Shown here piece by piece: positions 1 through 8,943 of a stretch of DNA of 64,000 nt. The notes beneath the pieces were generated by a model. The model was not told the DNA's origin. It saw nothing but the letters and a program-made list of their open reading frames with translations, and ran no database searches. The stretch comes from Herbaspirillum sp. WKF16 (GTDB lineage: Bacteria > Pseudomonadota > Gammaproteobacteria > Burkholderiales > Burkholderiaceae_D): contig NZ_CP118632.1 in the NCBI RefSeq assembly GCF_028993615.1, positions 3,286,001-3,350,000 of the forward strand. The letters are read 5' to 3'. The position numbers and the translations under genes were made by a program. How positions within the stretch are numbered: position 1 is the first letter of the stretch; the number at the start of each line of letters is the position of its first letter.

Positions 1-98
1 AACTCCCCCATGCCGATGAAGAACACCAGCGGCTGCACGAGGGTCTCGAACAGCCAGCCCTGGACGGCGGCAAACAGGTCTGAAATGGTTTGGATCAT
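1..98 (-). CDS. 5' end of an unidentified gene, cut by the window edge
   Basis: An open frame begins at an ATG at 98 on the minus strand (starts MIQTISDLF) and runs off the left edge without a stop. The 32 visible residues are rich in Leu, Phe, Val and Trp and look like the start of a membrane-associated protein. I have a faint impression of the N-termini of sterol desaturase/fatty acid hydroxylase family proteins in Burkholderiales, but no catalytic histidine motif is in view, so the product is left open. Confidence 0.5.
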   Translation of the reverse strand, partial: MIQTISDLFAAVQGWLFETLVQPLVFFIGMGE

Positions 99-178
99 GA
101 ATGGCTCTTGGTTCTGGTCTTGCCCCGCGGCCGCTGCCCCTCGACAGCCCGCCGCCCCGCTTCGACTGAGGCCCCGCC

Positions 179-1003
179 TCAGCGTTCCTTGGCTCCGGCA
201 AACAAATGGCGGTAGGCCGGATGGTCGCGCAGCGTGGCGAAGCAGAAACCCTTCTGCTCCAGGCCGGCGATCAGCGGCTCCAGCACCGCCGGCGCCCATG
301 GATCCTGGCGCGACCAGATGCCCATATGGGCCAGGAAGATATCGCCATCCCGCAGGCCGTCGAGCGCCTTTTTCAGCAGCGCCTCATTGGGGAATTTATC
401 GCTCGACAACTCGTCGCCCGAGAATCCCGCCGGCGCCCAGGCGGCGTGCGCATAGCCGCAGGCCTGGCCGGCCTTGAGCAGGTTGGGCGTGAGCTTGCCG
501 CCGGGCGCGCGCCACAGCGGGTCGAGCTTGCGCCCGGTGAGTTCTTGGAAACGCCGGTCGACGCGCGTCATTTCCTCGCAATATTGCGCCGGGGTCCATT
601 GCTGCTTCTTGCCGGCCTGGGCGCCGAACTGCGGGCGCACCTCGATCTTGCCGCCGGGCAGGTCGCGCAGCGCGTAGACGTGGTCGAAGGTATGGGTGCC
701 GAAGGCATGCCCTTGCGCCGCCAGCCGCTTCCACAGCGGCTGCCAGCCCGGGTCCAGCGAATAGTCGCCGTGGATGGTCTTTTCGTTGGCCAGGAAGAAG
801 GTGGCCTTGATATGGTGACGCAGCAGGGTCTGCTCGATCAATTCGGCCTGGGACTGGCTGCCGGTGTCGAAGGTCAGGTAAAGGGTGCCCTTGCAGGCCG
901 CGGCCGGCGTCGCCTGCGCCACGGCCTGGCCGGCGACCAGGATGGCGCACAGGGCCAGGCCGCGCAGTTGCCTGTGTGAAAACCGCCGCCTCATTGCCCC
1001 CAT
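179..1003 (-). CDS. Secreted polysaccharide deacetylase (NodB/CE4 family)
   Basis: 274 residues. An N-terminal signal peptide (about residues 1-35) leads to a NodB-type domain that would remove N- or O-acetyl groups from a polysaccharide in the periplasm or outside the cell. Motif 1 reads TFDTG at residues 45-49 instead of the usual TFDDG: the first Asp (46) is kept but the second, normally a metal ligand, is Thr. Motif 2 is intact (HTFDH, His104 and His108) and motif 3 is RAPGG. The gene lies 12 bases after the beta-propeller gene and on the same strand, so the two are probably co-transcribed. The family call is firm; activity is uncertain because of the changed metal ligand. Confidence 0.85.
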   Translation of the reverse strand: MGAMRRRFSHRQLRGLALCAILVAGQAVAQATPAAACKGTLYLTFDTGSQSQAELIEQTLLRHHIKATFFLANEKTIHGDYSLDPGWQPLWKRLAAQGHAFGTHTFDHVYALRDLPGGKIEVRPQFGAQAGKKQQWTPAQYCEEMTRVDRRFQELTGRKLDPLWRAPGGKLTPNLLKAGQACGYAHAAWAPAGFSGDELSSDKFPNEALLKKALDGLRDGDIFLAHMGIWSRQDPWAPAVLEPLIAGLEQKGFCFATLRDHPAYRHLFAGAKER

Positions 1004-1015
1004 CGCCCTTGCGCC

Positions 1016-2008
1016 TCAGACGTCCGGCGCGCGGTTGTAGAGATAGATGCCGTGAGGCGAGCGGCCGACCGGGATCACCTTGCTGACCGAGCGGCTGGCC
1101 AGGTCGATCACCGCCACCTTCTTGACCCAGCGCAGCGTGACCCACATGGTCTTGCCGTCTTCGGTCACTTCCATGCAGTCCGGGCCGCCCGGCACCTTGA
1201 TGGTGCCGACGTTTTCCAGGGTCTGCATGTCAACCACGCTGATGGTGTTGGCCACGCGGTTGGAAACGTACACGAAGCGCTTGTCGCCCTGGGCGCGGAA
1301 GTTGTGCGCGCCGTTGCCGGTCTTGATCTGCTTGACGATCTTCTGGGTGCGCCAGTCGATCACCTGCACGTAGTCGCTGCCCATGATGCCCACCAGCAGG
1401 TATTTGTTGTCGGGCGTCATCATGATGCCGGCCGGCAGCTTGCCGACCGGAATGGTCCATTTCACCTGCTGGGTGGCGAGGTCGATGGCGCTGACCTGGT
1501 CGCTGCCCTGCTGGGTGATGAAGGCGGTGGTGCTGGCGTTGTCGAAGGCGATGTGGCTCGGCGTGCGGGCCAGCGGGATGCGGCGCGACAGCTTCAGGTT
1601 GGTGCCGTCGTAGCTGTAGACGTCGACGCGGTCCAGGCGCAGGCCGGTGGCCACGAACCATTTCTGGTCGGGGGTGAAACCGATCTGGTAGGGATCGATG
1701 ATGTCGCGCAGGCGGCGCTGGACTTCACCGGTCTTGGGATCGAGGAACAGCAGCTGGTTGCCGGTGGCGCTGGCGACGATGAGGGACTTATTGTCCGGCG
1801 TGGCCATCAGGTGGTGCGGCTCCTTGCCGACCGAGAACGTGGAGAGCTCCTTGTGACCGGCCTGGTCCAGCAAGGACACCGAGGCGTCGCCCGAGTTGAG
1901 CACCACGACCACATTCGCATGGGCTGAGACAGCCGCAGCGGCCAGCACAGCCGACATGCAGGTCGCGCGAACGGAAAGGGAAAAAAGTTGGCTGAATCGA
2001 CGCAACAT
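1016..2008 (-). CDS. Periplasmic YVTN/YncE-like beta-propeller protein
   Basis: 330 residues with a signal peptide ending near residue 31 (AVSAHA). The rest is a run of about 40-residue repeats with phrases such as MATPDNKSLIVAS, MMTPDNKYLLVG and MEVTEDGKTMWVT, the signature of a seven-bladed YVTN propeller. Such proteins act in the periplasm or at the surface as binding scaffolds, and some sit near metal or polysaccharide functions; the ligand here is unknown. It is the first gene of a pair with the polysaccharide deacetylase downstream. The ATG at 2008 gives a complete signal peptide. Confidence 0.85.
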   Translation of the reverse strand: MLRRFSQLFSLSVRATCMSAVLAAAAVSAHANVVVVLNSGDASVSLLDQAGHKELSTFSVGKEPHHLMATPDNKSLIVASATGNQLLFLDPKTGEVQRRLRDIIDPYQIGFTPDQKWFVATGLRLDRVDVYSYDGTNLKLSRRIPLARTPSHIAFDNASTTAFITQQGSDQVSAIDLATQQVKWTIPVGKLPAGIMMTPDNKYLLVGIMGSDYVQVIDWRTQKIVKQIKTGNGAHNFRAQGDKRFVYVSNRVANTISVVDMQTLENVGTIKVPGGPDCMEVTEDGKTMWVTLRWVKKVAVIDLASRSVSKVIPVGRSPHGIYLYNRAPDV

Positions 2009-2342
2009 GACGAACTTTACACAAAAGGGCCTGATCTCACCGTGCGGTAGGCACGTCCTGGCACCTTAACGCATGTCAACGCGATCCGGCTGACAAGGCG
2101 CTGACGCATTCTGCAAAAATTCCGCCGTTTTGGTTTACACTGCCTGCCGTCCCGGTCGCATCCCGCAGCCGGGGCGGCCTGCAGCCCCACCAGAACAAGG
2201 AAAAAGGGCTGCATCGTCCGCCGCAAAAATTTCCCGAAAGCATGTTCTTCCGCCGTATCGAAGCGCAGGTCGTGGCCGTTTTTGCCTGGACGGCCGCTGG
2301 CTGCGACGACCGCAACACTCTCCTCCATCTGAAAGGAACACG
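2009..2342. other. Divergent intergenic region (propeller gene / FKBP)
   Basis: 334 bases between divergent genes, so it must hold promoters for both strands. A TACACT hexamer at 2136-2141 could be a -10 box for the FKBP gene, but no good -35 box stands 17 bases upstream. Open frames that cross this region lack a ribosome site and are treated as chance. Confidence 0.4.
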
Positions 2343-2699
2343 ATGTCCACGATCACCACAGCTTCCGGGCTGCAATATGAAGAAATCAACGTCGGCGCGG
2401 GCGACGAAGCCAAGGCCGGCAGCCATGTCACCGTGCACTACACCGGCTGGCTGCAGAACGCCGACGGCAGCGCCGGCAGCAAGTTCGACTCCAGCAAGGA
2501 TCGCAACGACCCGTTCGCCTTCCCGCTGGGCGCCGGCCATGTGATCCGCGGCTGGGACGAAGGCGTGCAGGGCATGAAGGTGGGCGGCGTGCGCAAGCTC
2601 ATCATCCCGGCCGAGCTGGGCTACGGCGCGCGCGGCGCGGGCGGCGTGATTCCGCCCAACGCCACTTTGATCTTCGAAGTCGAACTGCTGGCAGTCTGA
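2343..2699 (+). CDS. FKBP-type peptidyl-prolyl cis-trans isomerase
   Basis: 118 residues forming one complete FKBP domain that interconverts cis and trans peptidyl-proline bonds. Typical motifs are VTVHYTGWL, the FPLGAGHVIRGWDEGVQGM stretch and GYGARG followed by IPPNATLIFEVEL. There is no signal peptide, so it is cytoplasmic. The ATG at 2343 follows GAAAGGAACACG, a good ribosome site; an in-frame extension back to 2130 has no family similarity and was dropped. The acyl-CoA-binding protein gene follows 20 bases later and ends at a strong terminator, so the two form a short operon. Confidence 0.95.
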   Translation: MSTITTASGLQYEEINVGAGDEAKAGSHVTVHYTGWLQNADGSAGSKFDSSKDRNDPFAFPLGAGHVIRGWDEGVQGMKVGGVRKLIIPAELGYGARGAGGVIPPNATLIFEVELLAV

Positions 2700-2719
2700 G
2701 CCGCCCACAGGAGAGCACG

Positions 2720-2977
2720 ATGAGCACCCTGCAAGAGCAATTCGAGGCCGCGGTCGCGGAGTCCAAGACGCTGCCGGAACGTCCCGACAACCTGACGCTG
2801 CTGAAGATGTACGGCCTGTACAAGCAAGGCAGCAGCGGCGACGTGCAGGGCGAGCGCCCCGGCATGACCGACTTCGTGGCGCGCGCCAAGTACGACGCCT
2901 GGGCCGCCAACAAGGGCACCGCGCAGGCCGATGCGCAGCAGCAGTACATCGACCTGTTCAACGACCTCAAGGGTTGA
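2720..2977 (+). CDS. Acyl-CoA-binding protein (ACBP)
   Basis: 85 residues, the usual length for the four-helix ACBP family that binds long-chain acyl-CoA esters in the cytoplasm. Recognisable motifs are LLKMYGLYKQGSSGDV, the core YGLYKQ signature, and KYDAWAANKGTAQADA. A GGAGAG ribosome site precedes the ATG. It is probably co-transcribed with the FKBP gene. It may buffer acyl-CoA pools; a link with PHA or fatty acid metabolism encoded elsewhere in the window is possible but not shown. Confidence 0.93.
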   Translation: MSTLQEQFEAAVAESKTLPERPDNLTLLKMYGLYKQGSSGDVQGERPGMTDFVARAKYDAWAANKGTAQADAQQQYIDLFNDLKG

Positions 2978-3008
2978 AGCGGACGGCGCAAGCCGGCCGG
3001 AAAAAAAA

Positions 3009-3037
3009 GGGCGCGCCATGCAGGCGCGCCCTTTTTT
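3009..3037. terminator. Bidirectional rho-independent terminator
   Basis: A perfect 9-base stem GGGCGCGCC (3009-3017) pairs with GGCGCGCCC (3023-3031) around a 5-base loop. T6 follows on the plus strand and A8 precedes it, so it can stop both the FKBP-ACBP operon and the convergent dehydrogenase gene. Confidence 0.9.
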
Positions 3038-3051
3038 CATGTTGCGGCGAT

Positions 3052-4032
3052 TCAGGCTTTCGCGACGTCCTTGTTCAGCAAGTTCGGCGGCGCCTGGCCC
3101 GACAAGGCGGCGATCAGGTTGTCGGCCGCGCAATTGGCCATGGCCAGGCGCGTGGGCGTCGATGCGCTGGCGATGTGGGGCGTGAGCACCACGTTGGACA
3201 GCTGCAGGAATTCGGGCTTGAAGGCCGGCTCGTTCTCGAACACGTCCACCCCGGCGGCGGCGATACGCCCGGCGCGCAGCGCCTCGATCAGCGCGGCGTC
3301 GTCGACGATGCCGCCGCGCGCGATATTGGTCAGCGTCGCGGTCGGCTTCATCAGCGCCAGTTCGGCCGCGGCGATGGTGTGGTGGGTGTCCTTCGAATAG
3401 GGCAGCACCAGCACCACGTGGTCGGCGCGCTTGAGCAACTCCTCCTTGCCCACGTACTGCGCGTTGTTGGCGCGCGCTTCCTGTTCGGGATTGAGGCGCG
3501 AGCGGTTGTGGTACAGCACCTGCATGTCGAAGCCCAGCGAGCGGCGCGCGATCGCCTGGCCGATGCGGCCCATGCCGATGATGCCCAGCGTGGCGCCGTG
3601 CACGTCGGGACCGACGAAGCTGTCGTAGCTCCACTTCTTCCACTTTCCGGCGCGCAGGAAATGCTCGGACTCGGTGATGCGGCGCGCGGTCGCCATCATC
3701 AGCGCCCAGCCGAAGTCGGCGGTGGTCTCATTCAGCACGTCGGGCGTGTTGGTGGCCATCACGCCGGCCGCGGTGGCGGCGGCGATGTCGATGTTGTTGT
3801 AGCCCACCGCCATGTTGCACACCGCCTTCAATTGCGGGTTGGCGGCGAACAGCGCCGCCGTCACCGGTTCGCTGGGCGTGGTGAAGAGACCGTCCTTGCC
3901 GCGGGCCTTGGCCAGCAGTTCGTCGGCCGGGTAGATGCGGTCTTCCTGGTTGGACTCGACCTCGAAATGCTGCTCCAGGCGCGCCAGGACTTCCGGGAAG
4001 ATGGCGCGGGATACGAAAATCTTTTGTTTCAT
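3052..4032 (-). CDS. D-2-hydroxyacid dehydrogenase (glyoxylate/hydroxypyruvate reductase type)
   Basis: 326 residues. An NAD(P)-dependent reductase that would convert glyoxylate, hydroxypyruvate or a related 2-oxoacid to the D-hydroxyacid. The nucleotide-binding motif is GIIGMGRIGQAIA (about residues 153-165). The catalytic Arg is in NIARGGIVDD, the Glu in VDVFENEP, and the His in TPHIASAS. The length fits the GhrB/D-glycerate dehydrogenase group. The start at 4032 gives MKQKIFVSR, a normal family N-terminus; the frame stays open far upstream over the antiporter gene but only by chance. The antiporter gene lies 77 bases upstream on the same strand. Confidence 0.92.
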   Translation of the reverse strand: MKQKIFVSRAIFPEVLARLEQHFEVESNQEDRIYPADELLAKARGKDGLFTTPSEPVTAALFAANPQLKAVCNMAVGYNNIDIAAATAAGVMATNTPDVLNETTADFGWALMMATARRITESEHFLRAGKWKKWSYDSFVGPDVHGATLGIIGMGRIGQAIARRSLGFDMQVLYHNRSRLNPEQEARANNAQYVGKEELLKRADHVVLVLPYSKDTHHTIAAAELALMKPTATLTNIARGGIVDDAALIEALRAGRIAAAGVDVFENEPAFKPEFLQLSNVVLTPHIASASTPTRLAMANCAADNLIAALSGQAPPNLLNKDVAKA

Positions 4033-4109
4033 GGCTGTCTCTTTGCTCTCGTTTGCCTTGCTTGCCTTGTGGATGAACAGGCTGGAATGGCCGGTGCCGC
4101 CATTCTGCC

Positions 4110-5546
4110 CTACTTGAAGAAGATGAAGCTCATGGCGACGAACAACGGCACCAGGATGCAGCCGGACCACGCCATGTAACCGAAGAAGGACGGCATGCGC
4201 ACGCCGCGTTCCTCGGCGATCGCCTTGACCATCATGTTGGGCGCGTTGCCGATGTAGCTGTTGGCGCCCATGAACACGGCGCCGGCGGAAATCGCCGCCA
4301 GCGTCGAGGCCAGCGGCCCCATCAGTTCGGCCGCGTCGCCCGAGGCCGTGTTGAAGAACACCAGGTAGGTCGGCGCGTTGTCGAGGAAGGACGACAACAG
4401 GCCCGTCATCCAGAAATACATCGCATCGTCGGGACGGCCGTCCGGCCCGGTCACGGCGCGCACCACGGCGACGAAGGCGCCCTGCTCGCCCGCGCGCAGC
4501 ATGGCGATGACAGGCACGATGGTCAGGAAGATCGCGGCAAACAGCTTGGCCACCTCCAGCATCGGCCCCCAGCTGAAATCGTTGCCGGCGCGCGCCGCCG
4601 CCGGCGTCATCTTCAGCGACAGCAGGATCACCGCCAGGAGCGCCAGGTCGCGCGCCAGGTTCTGCCATTCCAGCGGCGCCCCCATCAGCTCGAACGCCGT
4701 CCCCGGCTTCCACAGCCCGCTCATCAGCACCAGCGCCACCACGGCGCCCAGCAGGAGGAAGTTGACACCGCCCTCGAAGCGCAGCGGCGCATCCGGCGTG
4801 GGATCGAGCGGGCGGCGCTCCTCGCGCCGTCTCCAGTAATGGCGGTCGAGCAGATAGAAGATGGCCAGCAAGGATCCGCAAAGGAACAGCATCGGCAGCA
4901 GCACATGACGGGCGGTCCAGAAGAAATCCACCCCCTTGAGGAAACCGAGGAACAGCGGCGGATCTCCCAGCGGCGTGAGCGATCCGCCGGCATTGGCCAC
5001 CAGGAAGATGAAGAACACCACGATGTGCGTCGCATGCCGGCGGTCGTCATTGGCGCGGATCAGCGGACGGATCAGCAGCATGGCCGCGCCGGTGGTGCCC
5101 ATCACGCTGGCCAGCAGCGTGCCCAGCGCCAGCAGCCCGGTATTCAACGCCGGGGTGCCGCGCAGGTTGCCGCGCACGCAGATGCCGCCGGCCACGGTGA
5201 ACAAGGCGGTGAGCAGGATGATGAAGGGAAGGTATTCCGCCAGCAGCGCATGCGCGGCGACGGCCAGCGCGGCGTGCGCCCCCTCCCGCGCCGCGAACGG
5301 CAGCAGGAAGGCCAATGCCCAGAAACCGGCGATCTTGCCGAAATGCCGGTGCCACAGCGCCGGCGCCAGCAACGGCAGCAAGGCGATCGACAAGAGCACG
5401 CCGGCGAACGGCAAGGCCCACAGCACGGGAAGTCCGGCGCCATCGAGCTCACCGGCCATCCCCGCCGAAGGGAAGGCGCACGCGGCGAAACAGGCAATGG
5501 CGGTCGTGATGGCTCTGGTGTGCAAGGTCGTCCCGGCGGGTGGCAA
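4110..5546 (-). CDS. Na+/H+ antiporter-like IT-superfamily membrane protein
   Basis: About 478 residues with at least ten hydrophobic segments. The stretch GGSLTPLGDPPLFLGFLKG (around residue 190) is characteristic of the NhaD/citrate-transporter-like ion transporter superfamily, and a second motif, DNAPTYLVFFN, lies near residue 393. It probably exchanges Na+ for H+ or carries an organic anion across the inner membrane; the substrate is not fixed by sequence. The start is doubtful: the frame opens with TTG at 5546, and another TTG at 5525 gives a shorter signal-like N-terminus. Neither has a strong ribosome site. It may share a transcript with the dehydrogenase downstream. Confidence 0.82.
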   Translation of the reverse strand: MPPAGTTLHTRAITTAIACFAACAFPSAGMAGELDGAGLPVLWALPFAGVLLSIALLPLLAPALWHRHFGKIAGFWALAFLLPFAAREGAHAALAVAAHALLAEYLPFIILLTALFTVAGGICVRGNLRGTPALNTGLLALGTLLASVMGTTGAAMLLIRPLIRANDDRRHATHIVVFFIFLVANAGGSLTPLGDPPLFLGFLKGVDFFWTARHVLLPMLFLCGSLLAIFYLLDRHYWRRREERRPLDPTPDAPLRFEGGVNFLLLGAVVALVLMSGLWKPGTAFELMGAPLEWQNLARDLALLAVILLSLKMTPAAARAGNDFSWGPMLEVAKLFAAIFLTIVPVIAMLRAGEQGAFVAVVRAVTGPDGRPDDAMYFWMTGLLSSFLDNAPTYLVFFNTASGDAAELMGPLASTLAAISAGAVFMGANSYIGNAPNMMVKAIAEERGVRMPSFFGYMAWSGCILVPLFVAMSFIFFK

Positions 5547-5572
5547 TGTGACGCAGAAGCGGGGAGGACGCC

Positions 5573-5581
5573 ACTATAGCA
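5573..5581 (-). promoter_or_regulatory. Extended -10 promoter element for the antiporter gene
   Basis: Read on the minus strand this is TGCTATAGT, an extended -10 box (TG-N-TATAAT type) about 27 bases upstream of the frame start. No convincing -35 box is present, which extended -10 promoters tolerate. Confidence 0.4.
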
Positions 5582-5687
5582 GCAGCATCGCCGGCCACGG
5601 GGCAAACCTGGCCGGCGCGAAAAACTTTCAACAGTTGCCGATTCTTGCCGCCGGGCGGCGGGCGGCGGGACGGGGCCGGCCCCGCCG

Positions 5688-6863
5688 TCAGCCCTTGATC
5701 TGGAACACCTGGCGCAGGTAGTTCACGTAGGCCAGGTCGTCGCACATGTTCTTGGAGGGCGTGTCGGACAGCTTGGCCACCGGCTGGCCGTTGCAGCGGA
5801 CCATTTTCATGACCACCTGCAGCGGCGTGTAGCCGAGGTCGTTGGTCAGGTTGGTGCCCACGCCGAAGGCGACCTTGGCGCGATCCTTGAAGCGCAGGTA
5901 GAGCGCGCGCACCTTGTCGAAGTCCAGGCTGTCGGAGAACACCAGCACCTTGGAGGACGGATCGACGCGGTTGTCGCGGTAGTGCTGGATCAGGCGCTCG
6001 CCCCATTCGAACGGATCGCCCGAATCGTGGCGGGCGCCGTCGAACAGCTTGCAGAAATACATGTCGTAGTCGCGCAGGAAGGCGTCCATGCCATAGACGT
6101 CGGAGAGCGTGATGCCGAGGTCGCCGCGGTACTCGCGCGCCCACATCTCGAAGGCGAAGGTCTGCGAGTCGCGCAGGCGCGGGCCGAGCGCCTGGCAGGC
6201 CTGCAGGTATTCGTGGGCCATCGTGCCCAGGGGCGTCAAGCCGTGCTGCATGGCGTACATGACGTTGGAGGTGCCGGCGAAATGCGTGCCCATGTGCTGC
6301 TTCATCTCGTCGATCACCTCGGCATGCCAGCTGCGCGAGAAGCGGCGGCGCGTGCCGTAGTCGGCGATGTTGCAGCCGGCCAGCTCTGGATCGTCGGTGA
6401 TCACCGCGATCTTCTTGCGCAGGCGCGCGCGGCCCTCTTGCAGGTCGGGCGCGCGCTGGGTGTCGCGGAAGTAGACTTCATTGACGATGGCCAGCACCGG
6501 CACTTCGAACATGATGGTGTGCAGCCACGGCCCCTTGACGCTGATCTCGATCTCACCGTTGCCCGACGCCGCCGGCTGCACGGTGATGTACTTCTCGTTG
6601 AGGTGGAACAGCTCGAGGAAGTCGACGAAGTCGCTCTTGATGAAGCGCAGGCCGCTGAGGTAGGCGAGTTCGTCCTCCTTGAAGCGCAGCCGGCACATGG
6701 CTGCGATCTCGGCGCGGATCTCGTCCACGTAAGGCGTCAGGTCCACGCCTTCGTTGCGGCACTTGAACTTGTATTCGACCTGGGCGCCGGGGAAATGATG
6801 CAACACCACCTGCATCATCGTGAACTTGTACAGATCGGTATCGAGTAGGGATGTGATGATCAT
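5688..6863 (-). CDS. pncB: Nicotinate phosphoribosyltransferase
   Basis: 391 residues. Makes nicotinate mononucleotide from nicotinate and PRPP, the salvage entry to NAD. Family motifs include [20 protein letters not shown] at the N-terminus, GTRRRFS (phosphate-binding loop and the phosphorylated-His region nearby), HEYLQA, and [10 protein letters not shown] with GVGTNLTND near the C-terminus. The length matches proteobacterial PncB. The ATG at 6863 gives the standard N-terminus; the frame extends upstream without similarity. It stands alone, with the binding-protein gene upstream ended by its own terminator. Confidence 0.96.
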   Translation of the reverse strand: MIITSLLDTDLYKFTMMQVVLHHFPGAQVEYKFKCRNEGVDLTPYVDEIRAEIAAMCRLRFKEDELAYLSGLRFIKSDFVDFLELFHLNEKYITVQPAASGNGEIEISVKGPWLHTIMFEVPVLAIVNEVYFRDTQRAPDLQEGRARLRKKIAVITDDPELAGCNIADYGTRRRFSRSWHAEVIDEMKQHMGTHFAGTSNVMYAMQHGLTPLGTMAHEYLQACQALGPRLRDSQTFAFEMWAREYRGDLGITLSDVYGMDAFLRDYDMYFCKLFDGARHDSGDPFEWGERLIQHYRDNRVDPSSKVLVFSDSLDFDKVRALYLRFKDRAKVAFGVGTNLTNDLGYTPLQVVMKMVRCNGQPVAKLSDTPSKNMCDDLAYVNYLRQVFQIKG

Positions 6864-6952
6864 GAATTCCGGATGCGGCCTGGCCGCATGCTGCCGTGTT
6901 GATGTAGCTTCGCGGCGCCGGTGCGCCGTGGCCGCTATCTTAACCCGGATCG

Positions 6953-6986
6953 AAAAAAGCAAAGCCCCCTGCATCGAGGGGGCTTT
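6953..6986 (-). terminator. Rho-independent terminator of the periplasmic binding protein gene
   Basis: A 10-base perfect stem (AAAGCCCCCT at 6961-6970 with AGGGGGCTTT at 6977-6986) has a 6-base loop. On the minus strand it is followed by a T6 tract (A6 at 6953-6958), just after the stop at 7012. Confidence 0.9.
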
Positions 6987-7011
6987 ATGGGGAAGCGAGG
7001 CGGCCCGGCGC

Positions 7012-8256
7012 CTATTTCATCGCCGAGGCCGGACGGCGTCCGCGGACATAGGTGGCGCTGGGCAGGTAGCCGGCGCCGTCGAGATAGCGCCAGTTGCTCA
7101 TGCTGCTGCGGCCGTCCTTCTGCGACACCAGCCCGACGAAGGCGCCCATGGACGCCTGCTGGTCGAGCGCGCGAAAGGCGATCGGCCCCAGCGGCGAATC
7201 CAGCTGCAGGCCGCGCATGGCCTCCACCAGCGCATCGCCGTCGGCGCCGTCCGCCTTCTTCAGGCCGGCGGCAATCGCCTTCATCGTGGTGTAGCCGAAG
7301 ATCGCCGCCAGCTGCGGCCGCTGGCTGAATTTCTTCAGGTAGGCCTCAAGGAAGCGCTGGTGCTCGGGCGTGGCGATCTGGTCCCAGGGATAGCCGATCG
7401 AGACCCAGTCGCGGATCGCATCGCTTTGCGCCGGATCCAGGCTCTGCCCGCCGGCCGACGCCATCGACACCACGCGCACGCCGGCGAACAATTGCTGGCG
7501 ATTGCCGGCCTGCACGAACTTCTGCAGGTCCTCGCCGAAGGTGGCATTGAAGATGCCGTCCGGGCGCGCCTGGCGCAACACGCGCGCGACCTCGTCGCCC
7601 TTGATCTTGCCCAGCGCCGGCCACTGCTCGGCGACGAATTCGACGTCCGGGCGCGCCTGCTTCAGGATCTGCTTGAAGCTGGCCGCGGCGCTCTGGCCGT
7701 ATTCGTAGTTGGGCGCCACCACGGCCCAGCGGCGGCCCGGCATGCGCGCGGCCTGCTCGGCCAGCATGGCGGCCTGCATGTAGGTCGAAGGCCGTACCCG
7801 GAAGGTATAGCGATTGCCCTTGTCGAGCGTGATGGCGTCCGACAGCGCGTCGCCCACCACGAAGACGGTCTTGCCGCGCGCGGCCTCGCGCGCCACCGCC
7901 AGCGCCACATTGGAGAGCATGGTGCCGGTCAGCACCTCGACATGTTCCCTGGTCACCAGCTCGCGCGCATTGCGCGCGGCCTGCTCGGCGTCGCCGTCGT
8001 CGTCGCGCGCCACCAGTTCCAGCGGGCGTCCGTGCACGCCGCCGGCGGCGTTGATCTCTTCCAGCGCCAGCGCCAGGCCGTTGCGGTAGGACTGCCCGAC
8101 CGGCGACAGGCTGTTGTGGCTGTTGATCTCGCCGATGCGGATGGCGTCGGCGGCGCCGGCCGCCGGCGAACCACCCAGCGCGAAGGCCAGGCCGGCCGCG
8201 GCCAGCAAGAAACGAAGGGGGAAACGATATGCTTGTTTGGGCTGTTCAGCGTTCAC
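7012..8256 (-). CDS. ABC transporter periplasmic binding protein (Leu/Ile/Val type)
   Basis: About 414 residues. A Peripla_BP_6-type receptor for amino acids, amides or similar small solutes. It has a signal peptide ([14 protein letters not shown], cleavage near AAGAADA) and the family opening [39 protein letters not shown] at 8256 is chosen as start: it has AAGGA nine bases upstream and places the signal peptide at the N-terminus. An ATG at 8310 would add 18 odd residues. No permease or ATPase genes are adjacent, so this is an orphan receptor whose partners lie elsewhere or which acts as a sensor. Confidence 0.88.
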   Translation of the reverse strand: MNAEQPKQAYRFPLRFLLAAAGLAFALGGSPAAGAADAIRIGEINSHNSLSPVGQSYRNGLALALEEINAAGGVHGRPLELVARDDDGDAEQAARNARELVTREHVEVLTGTMLSNVALAVAREAARGKTVFVVGDALSDAITLDKGNRYTFRVRPSTYMQAAMLAEQAARMPGRRWAVVAPNYEYGQSAAASFKQILKQARPDVEFVAEQWPALGKIKGDEVARVLRQARPDGIFNATFGEDLQKFVQAGNRQQLFAGVRVVSMASAGGQSLDPAQSDAIRDWVSIGYPWDQIATPEHQRFLEAYLKKFSQRPQLAAIFGYTTMKAIAAGLKKADGADGDALVEAMRGLQLDSPLGPIAFRALDQQASMGAFVGLVSQKDGRSSMSNWRYLDGAGYLPSATYVRGRRPASAMK

Positions 8257-8619
8257 GCCGGGACATCCTTTTCCTGAATCTGGCGGTTCGTCAGCAGGCT
8301 GCCACGCCAAGCCCCATGCGCTGTTGCGGCATCCTGGCAGGCTTGGTCGGCGGCGGGTCCTATCGCTGAGTTATTTATTTACTTATACGTAATCTGTATA
8401 AGCCTCATTTGTGGGAAAAATCGAATTACCTTAAAATACAAGGCTTTGCAGCGGGTTGCGCAGCGTGTTTCCGGGGCCGCCGAAGGGCGGGGAAAGACGG
8501 CGGAAAAATGTCGCAGAATGGCGCAGGCCAGCCGCAAAATGATTTTAACCGTGCCATATTGCCATCAATTGCGGCGCAGTTAGCCATCGGTTTTAAGAAA
8601 ATTTACAGATAGGACAGTT
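8257..8619. other. Divergent intergenic region with an operator-like dyad
   Basis: 363 bases between the binding-protein gene (leftward) and fdxA (rightward). The centre (about 8370-8450) is markedly AT-rich for this genome and holds a 21-base dyad described separately. A short rightward open frame at 8409-8612 has no ribosome site or similarity and is not called. Confidence 0.5.
8382..8402. promoter_or_regulatory. 21-base operator-like inverted repeat
   Basis: CTTATAC (8382-8388) and GTATAAG (8396-8402) form perfect 7-base arms around a 7-base spacer in AT-rich DNA, 126 bases upstream of the binding-protein start and 218 upstream of fdxA. The size and symmetry suit a dimeric repressor such as a MarR, TetR or GntR member. 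No T-run follows, so it is not a terminator. The regulator is unknown. Confidence 0.45.
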
Positions 8620-8943
8620 ATGACCCACGTTGTCACCGATTCCTGCGTCCGTTGCCGCTACACGGATTGCGTGGATGTTTGCCCGGTGGATTGCTTCCGC
8701 GAAGGCCCGAATTTCCTGGCGATCGATCCGGACGAATGCATCGACTGCGCGGTGTGCGTCGCGGAATGCCCGGTCAACGCCATCTACGCGGAAGAAGACG
8801 TGCCGGCCGACCAGCAGCAATACATCGACCTGAACGCGCAGCTGGCCCGCAACTGGCCCTCCATCACCAAGACCAAGGCCCCGCTGGCCGAAGCCGAGGA
8901 ATGGAAGGACAAGACCGACAAGCTGCAATACCTGCAGCGCTGA
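8620..8943 (+). CDS. fdxA: 7Fe ferredoxin (one 3Fe-4S and one 4Fe-4S cluster)
   Basis: 107 residues, typical of FdxA. The first half carries Cys9, Cys17 and Cys21-Pro for the 3Fe-4S cluster, with Cys25 joining the second cluster. The second half has the CxxCxxCxxxCP run CIDCAVCVAECP at residues 40-51. The long C-terminal tail (EAEEWKDKTDKLQYLQR) is normal for the family. It is a soluble low-potential electron carrier. The ferredoxin-NADP reductase gene lies 290 bases downstream on the same strand and is a plausible redox partner. Confidence 0.96.
   Translation: MTHVVTDSCVRCRYTDCVDVCPVDCFREGPNFLAIDPDECIDCAVCVAECPVNAIYAEEDVPADQQQYIDLNAQLARNWPSITKTKAPLAEAEEWKDKTDKLQYLQR

Noticed and set aside
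3052..4881. A 609-codon leftward frame over the dehydrogenase and the antiporter
   Set aside because: The N-terminal half is Arg/Ala/Gly-rich shadow sequence; the dehydrogenase starts at 4032.
8409..8612. 67-codon frame upstream of fdxA
   Set aside because: It lies in the regulatory AT-rich region, has no ribosome site and no recognisable sequence.
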